The notes beneath the pieces were generated by a model. That model was not told the DNA's origin. It did no database searches and saw only the letters and a list, made by a program, of their open reading frames with translations. A stretch of 46,384 bases of DNA from Bradyrhizobium uaiense (GTDB lineage Bacteria > Pseudomonadota > Alphaproteobacteria > Rhizobiales > Xanthobacteraceae), in assembly GCF_010811875.1 (NCBI RefSeq), contig NZ_VKHP01000042.1, positions 1 to 46,384 on the forward strand, read 5' to 3'. A program made the position numbers and the translations under genes. Positions within the stretch are counted from its first letter, which is position 1, and each line of letters opens with the position of its first letter. Shown piece after piece: positions 42,458 to 46,384 of the stretch.

Positions 42458-44032
42458 TTACACTCTGATATCGACGCCGCCGAGGGCGCCGGTTGCGCGG
42501 CCGTAGGAGCGGCCTGCCGCCGCTGCGGGAACGCTGTCCTCTTCGGCAACGATCAAACGATGGGCGTTCGGATGGGACTGGCCGTTGTTGTTCTGGCCCG
42601 ATTGCGACTGGTCGCGCAGGCTGAATTGCAATCCGCCATTGCCGGTCGAGAGGCCGGCATTGTCGAGCGCGCGCTGCAGCTGATTGGCGTCCTGGCGCAG
42701 CATCGACAGCGTCTCCGGACGTTCGACGGTGAGATGCGAGGTCACCTGGCCGTTGCGATCGACGTCGATGCGGACGTCGATGCGGCCTAGCTCGGCGGGG
42801 TCGAGGCGAATCTCGAAGCGGCTCTTGCCGCTCTTGGCGGAGGCTGCGATCTGCATCGCAAGTCCGCTGAGCGGCACCGCGGCGTTTTGCGCGGCGTTGG
42901 TCACGGTCAATTGCGCGGTCGCAGACGGCGTCGTCTGGGTCGCCAATTGGGCCTGGAATGTCGTTGCCGCCTGCGCGCTCGGATCGGGTGTCGTGAGCTG
43001 AGCCTGCGCAGCCGCGTGGCCGCCGACCGTCGGCGTCGGCGCGGCGTTGCCGTCGCCATTCGCATCGGCCTTGATGGCATCGGCTGCACCGTCCGTGGCG
43101 GCCTTCGCCTTGCCGGCGACAGCGGCCGCCTGCGCGACCGCTGGCACGACGGTCGTCGGCGCGGCTTGCGCGGCGGTGTCGCTGCCCTGGGCTACGCCAT
43201 CCTGGCCGGCAGGTGCCGCCGCAGCCGCATCCTTCGCGGCGACCTGTGTCTTGGCTTGCGTCGTGGTCTTTGTGGCAGGCGTTCCGGCGGCAACCGTGGC
43301 GGCGAGTGTCGCATCGCCGGTCGCTGTCGCTGCGCCCGAAACCGTTGCTGCGTCTGTGGTGGTGACTTGCGCCTCGGTCTTGACGCCGGCCGCCTTGGCG
43401 ATCTTGTCGGCATTCGCCGTGGTGGTCGCCGCCGTTGCGGTGTCGGCGCCGGCAGGCGCGCCGCTGCCGGCAGCGGCACCAGTGCCGGCGATGGCCGAGC
43501 TTGCCGCAGCCGCGATCGCCAGCGGTGCGGCGGGCTGGTCGGACGGCGCGGTGGCTGCCGGTGTTGGGTTGGTCGCGGCAGCTGCCGCAACGGGAACAGC
43601 GATCACGGCGTTGGCCGTTGCAGCATTGGATGCGGACGCCTGCGGGGCAGCTTGTGTGGGGGCCGACTTGTCGTCCGTGGACTGCGCATCGGTGCTGGAC
43701 TTCTGGTCGTCCGACTTCGATTTCGACTTGGTCTTGCGCAGCGCGCCGGCGTCGCTGTCGTCATCGACCTTGTTGTCATCCCGCGACGTTCGGTCCGGGG
43801 CCGTGCTGTTATCGCGGGAGCGTGCGTCGGTCGTCGAGGAGGAATCGTCGGACCGGTGCGAGGGCGCCGGCTGGCTGTCGTACCGGCTGTTGTCGCTCGT
43901 CGACGCAGTGCTGCTGTCGACCAGCGCGGAAAAGCCGTCGTTCCCCGCCTGCGAAGCGGGATCGGGCCGCGCCGACCGCGTCGCGCCCTGAAAAGACCGG
44001 CCTGCCAATGCTTCCAACGTGACGCTGACCAC
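42458..44032 (-). CDS. fliK: Flagellar hook-length control protein FliK
   Basis: A 524-aa ruler protein secreted through the flagellar export gate. The long N-terminal and central part (residues about 20-370) is low-complexity and rich in Ala, Thr, Asp and Gln, as expected for the ruler. The C-terminal FliK domain (about 390-480) contains FEIRLDPAELGRIDVRIDVD and VTSHLTVERPETLSMLRQDA, then LQRALDNAGL. The GTG at 44032 has GAGG seven bases upstream; a longer frame to 44209 has no support. It is directly followed by flgD. Confidence 0.93.
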   Translation of the reverse strand: MVSVTLEALAGRSFQGATRSARPDPASQAGNDGFSALVDSSTASTSDNSRYDSQPAPSHRSDDSSSTTDARSRDNSTAPDRTSRDDNKVDDDSDAGALRKTKSKSKSDDQKSSTDAQSTDDKSAPTQAAPQASASNAATANAVIAVPVAAAAATNPTPAATAPSDQPAAPLAIAAAASSAIAGTGAAAGSGAPAGADTATAATTTANADKIAKAAGVKTEAQVTTTDAATVSGAATATGDATLAATVAAGTPATKTTTQAKTQVAAKDAAAAAPAGQDGVAQGSDTAAQAAPTTVVPAVAQAAAVAGKAKAATDGAADAIKADANGDGNAAPTPTVGGHAAAQAQLTTPDPSAQAATTFQAQLATQTTPSATAQLTVTNAAQNAAVPLSGLAMQIAASAKSGKSRFEIRLDPAELGRIDVRIDVDRNGQVTSHLTVERPETLSMLRQDANQLQRALDNAGLSTGNGGLQFSLRDQSQSGQNNNGQSHPNAHRLIVAEEDSVPAAAAGRSYGRATGALGGVDIRV

Positions 44033-44140
44033 TGCCAATCCTCGCAAATGAGACTTCCGGCCTATTGTCAGCAAGGAGCGGGCCAACCATGGCGCGTAGT
44101 AAATAGTGAGATATTTCAAATTGTTACGGGTGGTTCTCGC

Positions 44141-44172
44141 GACCCGAAACGGGTTCCCGACGGGTCTCTTTT
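44141..44172 (+). terminator. Terminator-like hairpin in the fliK/mnmA gap
   Basis: GACCCG (44141-44146) pairs with CGGGTC (44161-44166), followed by TCTTTTTT. ACCCG could instead pair with CGGGT at 44150-44154 or CGGGT at 44127-44131, so alternative folds are possible. No plus-strand gene precedes it. The remainder of the 359-bp gap holds no recognised gene. Confidence 0.4.
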
Positions 44173-44391
44173 TTGCCCGGCGGCAAGATTTGCCGTCCGC
44201 GCGCGGCAAGGCCCGGCGTCCGCCGGATTGCCTCCCCGGAATACGGCCTATATTAAGAGTGGCCTCCGACGCGTCCCGAGCCGATCGACCCGGCCTTGGA
44301 TGCGTTCTAAGGCTCTCTGGACAAAGGCTTTTTCCAATTTCGTCGCGGAGCGCCTAAGCTTACCGCGACAGTGACCAATGACCGCTTAGAG

Positions 44392-45588
44392 ATGCTCAAC
44401 AGTCTGGATCTTGAAGGCCGCCCTGAAGACACGCGGATCGTCGTTGCCATGTCCGGCGGCGTCGACTCGTCGGTGACGGCTGCGCTGTTGAAGTCGCAGG
44501 GCTATGACGTGGTCGGGATCACGCTGCAGCTTTACGACCATGGCGCCGCGACCCATCGCAAGGGCGCCTGCTGCGCCGGCCGCGACATCCACGATGCGCG
44601 CAACGTCGCGGAGCGGATCGGCATCCCGCACTACGTGCTCGACTACGAAAGCCGCTTCAAGCAGTCGGTGATCGACAATTTCGCCGACAGCTACGCGCTC
44701 GGCGAGACGCCGGTGCCGTGCATCGAGTGCAACCGTTCGGTCAAGTTTCGCGACCTGCTGGCAACCGCGCGCGAGCTCGGCGCGCAGGCGCTCGCCACCG
44801 GCCACTATGTCGCCTCGCGCCGGTTGGCCGACGGGTCGCGTTCGCTGGTTTGCGCGGCGGATGCCGATCGTGACCAGAGCTATTTCCTGTTTGCGACCAC
44901 GCGCGAGCAGCTCGGCTTCCTGCGCTTCCCGCTCGGCGACATGACCAAGCCGCAGACCCGCGAGCTGGCGCGGCGCTTCGAGCTCGAGGTCGCCGACAAG
45001 CAGGACAGTCAGGACATCTGCTTCGTGCCGAGCGGCCGCTACACCGACATCATCGGACGGCTGAAGCCGAATGCGATCGCGCCGGGCGACATCGTCGATC
45101 TCGCGGGCAATGTCGTCGGCCAGCACCAGGGCATCGTTCATTTCACGGTCGGCCAGCGCAAGGGTCTCGGCATTGCCTCCGGCCACCCGCTCTATGTGGT
45201 CAAGCTCGATGCGGCGACGCGCCGGGTCGTGGTCGGGCCGCGCGAGGCGTTGCGGATGGATCGCATCGCGCTGCGCGACGTCAACTGGATCGGCGACGGC
45301 GCGTTGGATCGCGTGATCGGCGAGGGCATCGAGATTTATGTCCGCGTGCGTTCGACGCGCGCGCCGCAGCCGGCATGGTTGCGCGCCGTCGATGGCGGCT
45401 ATGAGGTCGAGCTCGTCGCCGGCGAGGAGGGCGTATCGCCCGGCCAGGCTTGCGTGTTCTACGACGCGCCGACCGGGCAGGCGCGGGTGCTCGGCGGCGG
45501 CTTCATCAGGAGTGCGAGCGCGAGCCGCATTGCGCGCGTTGCGACGCAGGATGCGGTGGCGCCGATTGTCGAAGCGGTTCGCGGATAG
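44392..45588 (+). CDS. mnmA: tRNA-specific 2-thiouridylase MnmA
   Basis: A 398-aa enzyme that thiolates U34 of Lys, Glu and Gln tRNAs. The PP-loop SGGVDSS lies at residues 21-27. The catalytic cysteines are C113 (PVPCIECN, equivalent to E. coli C102) and C210 ([10 protein letters not shown], equivalent to C199). Later landmarks are [11 protein letters not shown] and the C-terminal beta-barrel. I favour the ATG at 44392; a GTG at 44371 would add seven residues. It is followed by a palindromic repeat and the methyltransferase gene on the same strand. Confidence 0.96.
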   Translation: MLNSLDLEGRPEDTRIVVAMSGGVDSSVTAALLKSQGYDVVGITLQLYDHGAATHRKGACCAGRDIHDARNVAERIGIPHYVLDYESRFKQSVIDNFADSYALGETPVPCIECNRSVKFRDLLATARELGAQALATGHYVASRRLADGSRSLVCAADADRDQSYFLFATTREQLGFLRFPLGDMTKPQTRELARRFELEVADKQDSQDICFVPSGRYTDIIGRLKPNAIAPGDIVDLAGNVVGQHQGIVHFTVGQRKGLGIASGHPLYVVKLDAATRRVVVGPREALRMDRIALRDVNWIGDGALDRVIGEGIEIYVRVRSTRAPQPAWLRAVDGGYEVELVAGEEGVSPGQACVFYDAPTGQARVLGGGFIRSASASRIARVATQDAVAPIVEAVRG

Positions 45589-45589
45589 C

Positions 45590-45634
45590 GCATGATCCGG
45601 AAAAGTGGGGACCGGTTTTCCGAAACGATCATGC
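45590..45634. repeat. Dispersed palindromic repeat after mnmA
   Basis: GCATGATC (45590-45597) and GATCATGC (45627-45634) form the outer arms, with GGAAAA and TTTTCC inside. The central AGTGGGGACCGGTT resembles the AGTGGACGCCGGTT of the element inside ssuC, so the two may be related. It starts two bases after the mnmA stop. Confidence 0.72.
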
Positions 45635-45662
45635 GTAAGCAAAAGTAACGTCGGGGCAGGGA

Positions 45663-46301
45663 ATGGCTGGGGACATCGACCGCGAGGGGGTCGAAAAGGC
45701 GTATGGACGCTGGGCGCCGATCTACGATCTCGTGTTCGGCAAGGTGTTCGATCAGGGCCGTCAATCGACGATCGCGGAAGCCGACCGGATCGGCGGACGC
45801 GTGCTCGACGTCGGCGTCGGCACCGGATTGTCGCTGTCGGATTACTCGCGCACCACCAGACTGTACGGCGTCGATATTTCCGAGCCGATGTTGCGGCGCG
45901 CGCTCAAGCGCGTACGGGCGCAGGGCCTCAGCAACGTCGAGACGCTGGCGGTGATGGACGCCAAGAACCTCGCATTCCCGGATTCGTTCTTCGACGCGGT
46001 GGTCGCGCAATACGTCATCACCGCAGTGCCCGATCCCGAGGCGACGCTCGACGATTTTATTCGCGTGCTGAAGCCGGGCGGCGAGCTGATCCTGGTCAAT
46101 CACATCGGCGCCGAGAGCGGCCCGCGCCGCATCTTCGAGCTCGCCTTTGCGCCGCTGGCGCGGCGGCTCGGCTGGCGTCCGGAATTTCCGTGGGAGCGGC
46201 TGACCAATTGGGCCGCGAAACACGGCGGCGTCAGCCTTGCGGAACGCCGGCCGATGCCGCCGATGGGGCATTTCTCGCTGATCCGTTTCCGCAAATCGTG
46301 A
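45663..46301 (+). CDS. Class I SAM-dependent methyltransferase, PmtA/UbiE-like
   Basis: A 212-aa Rossmann-fold methyltransferase. Motif I is VLDVGVGTGLSLSDY (residues about 47-61), the acidic end of beta-2 is YGVDISEPML, and motif post-I/II is FDAVVAQYVITAVPDPE followed by RVLKPGGELILVNHI. The N-terminal YGRWAPIYDLVFGKVFDQGR matches phosphatidylethanolamine N-methyltransferases of the Rhodobacter/Bradyrhizobium PmtA type, which make phosphatidylcholine. The ATG at 45663 has AGGGA directly upstream. A menaquinone/ubiquinone methyltransferase is the alternative; the N-terminal match favours PmtA. Confidence 0.8.
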   Translation: MAGDIDREGVEKAYGRWAPIYDLVFGKVFDQGRQSTIAEADRIGGRVLDVGVGTGLSLSDYSRTTRLYGVDISEPMLRRALKRVRAQGLSNVETLAVMDAKNLAFPDSFFDAVVAQYVITAVPDPEATLDDFIRVLKPGGELILVNHIGAESGPRRIFELAFAPLARRLGWRPEFPWERLTNWAAKHGGVSLAERRPMPPMGHFSLIRFRKS

Positions 46302-46345
46302 GGATTTGACCGGGAACATCGGCGCCTCGTCCCTGTTTTCTCGTC

Positions 46346-46384
46346 ATGAGGATCAATCGAACGCTCGCTTTGTCCTGTATGCTG
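46346..46384 (+). CDS. Possible start of a further gene, truncated by the window edge
   Basis: ATG at 46346 opens MRINRTLALSCML, which looks like the beginning of a signal peptide. Only 13 codons are visible and no clear ribosome binding site is present, so this is tentative. Confidence 0.25.
   Translation, partial: MRINRTLALSCML

Noticed and set aside
42887..44374. Long plus-strand open frames opposite fliK
   Set aside because: They arise from the Ala/Thr-rich, high-GC composition of fliK; no domains or ribosome binding sites.

Overview
The window is high-GC alphaproteobacterial chromosome, most probably Bradyrhizobium or a close relative. The basis is the gene families (Caulobacter-type flagellar regulation with FlbD and a SciP/DUF1153 protein, a LuxI/LuxR pair of the Bradyrhizobium/Rhodopseudomonas type, OpgC, a PmtA-like methyltransferase) and several families of intergenic palindromic repeats of the kind common in that group. 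The genus is an inference from sequence character, not a database result.

Layout. 0-6 kb: end of an HD-domain gene, a DUF1330-like protein, a TetR regulator divergent from a small membrane protein with a perfect 15-bp palindrome between them, an FMN-dependent alpha-hydroxy acid oxidase, an orphan MlaD/MCE protein, an EamA exporter and a small HTH protein. 6.4-9.5 kb: a quorum-sensing locus in which luxR diverges from a tightly overlapping luxI - cytochrome P450 - 86-aa ORF operon, with a lux-box-like dyad in the divergent region. 9.5-11.3 kb: a 1.7-kb segment flanked by a 51-bp direct repeat of the ybaK 3' end, holding a frameshifted DUF4142 gene and a LysR regulator. 11.3-19 kb: ybaK, purA, a proline-rich membrane protein, a Pit phosphate transporter behind a textbook-like triple Pho box, and a stand-alone cyclic-nucleotide-binding protein. 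19-24 kb: small proteins, msrB/msrA, a Dda/RecD-like helicase and a luciferase-like oxidoreductase.

24.5-30 kb is an alkanesulfonate operon: two tandem SsuA binding proteins, SsuD monooxygenase, SsuC permease, SsuB ATPase and a flavin reductase that would supply FMNH2. The N-terminus of SsuC is partly encoded by a repetitive palindromic element that also lies, as a free copy, just after the quorum-sensing operon.

31-36.5 kb is a minus-strand flagellar block, fliF-fliG-fliH-fliN-flbD, preceded by sciP; both sciP and fliF have CtrA-like sites upstream. About 5 kb of non-flagellar genes (a Tat-exported hydrolase, opgC, an AraC regulator, gene-poor stretches) separates it from fliK-flgD at 41.7-44 kb. 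The window closes with mnmA and a PmtA/UbiE-type methyltransferase.

The most unusual material is the luxI-P450-small protein operon (the P450 lacks the usual I-helix acid), the repeat element inside ssuC, and the ybaK 3'-end duplication. No tRNA, rRNA, CRISPR array, transposase or integrase was recognised.
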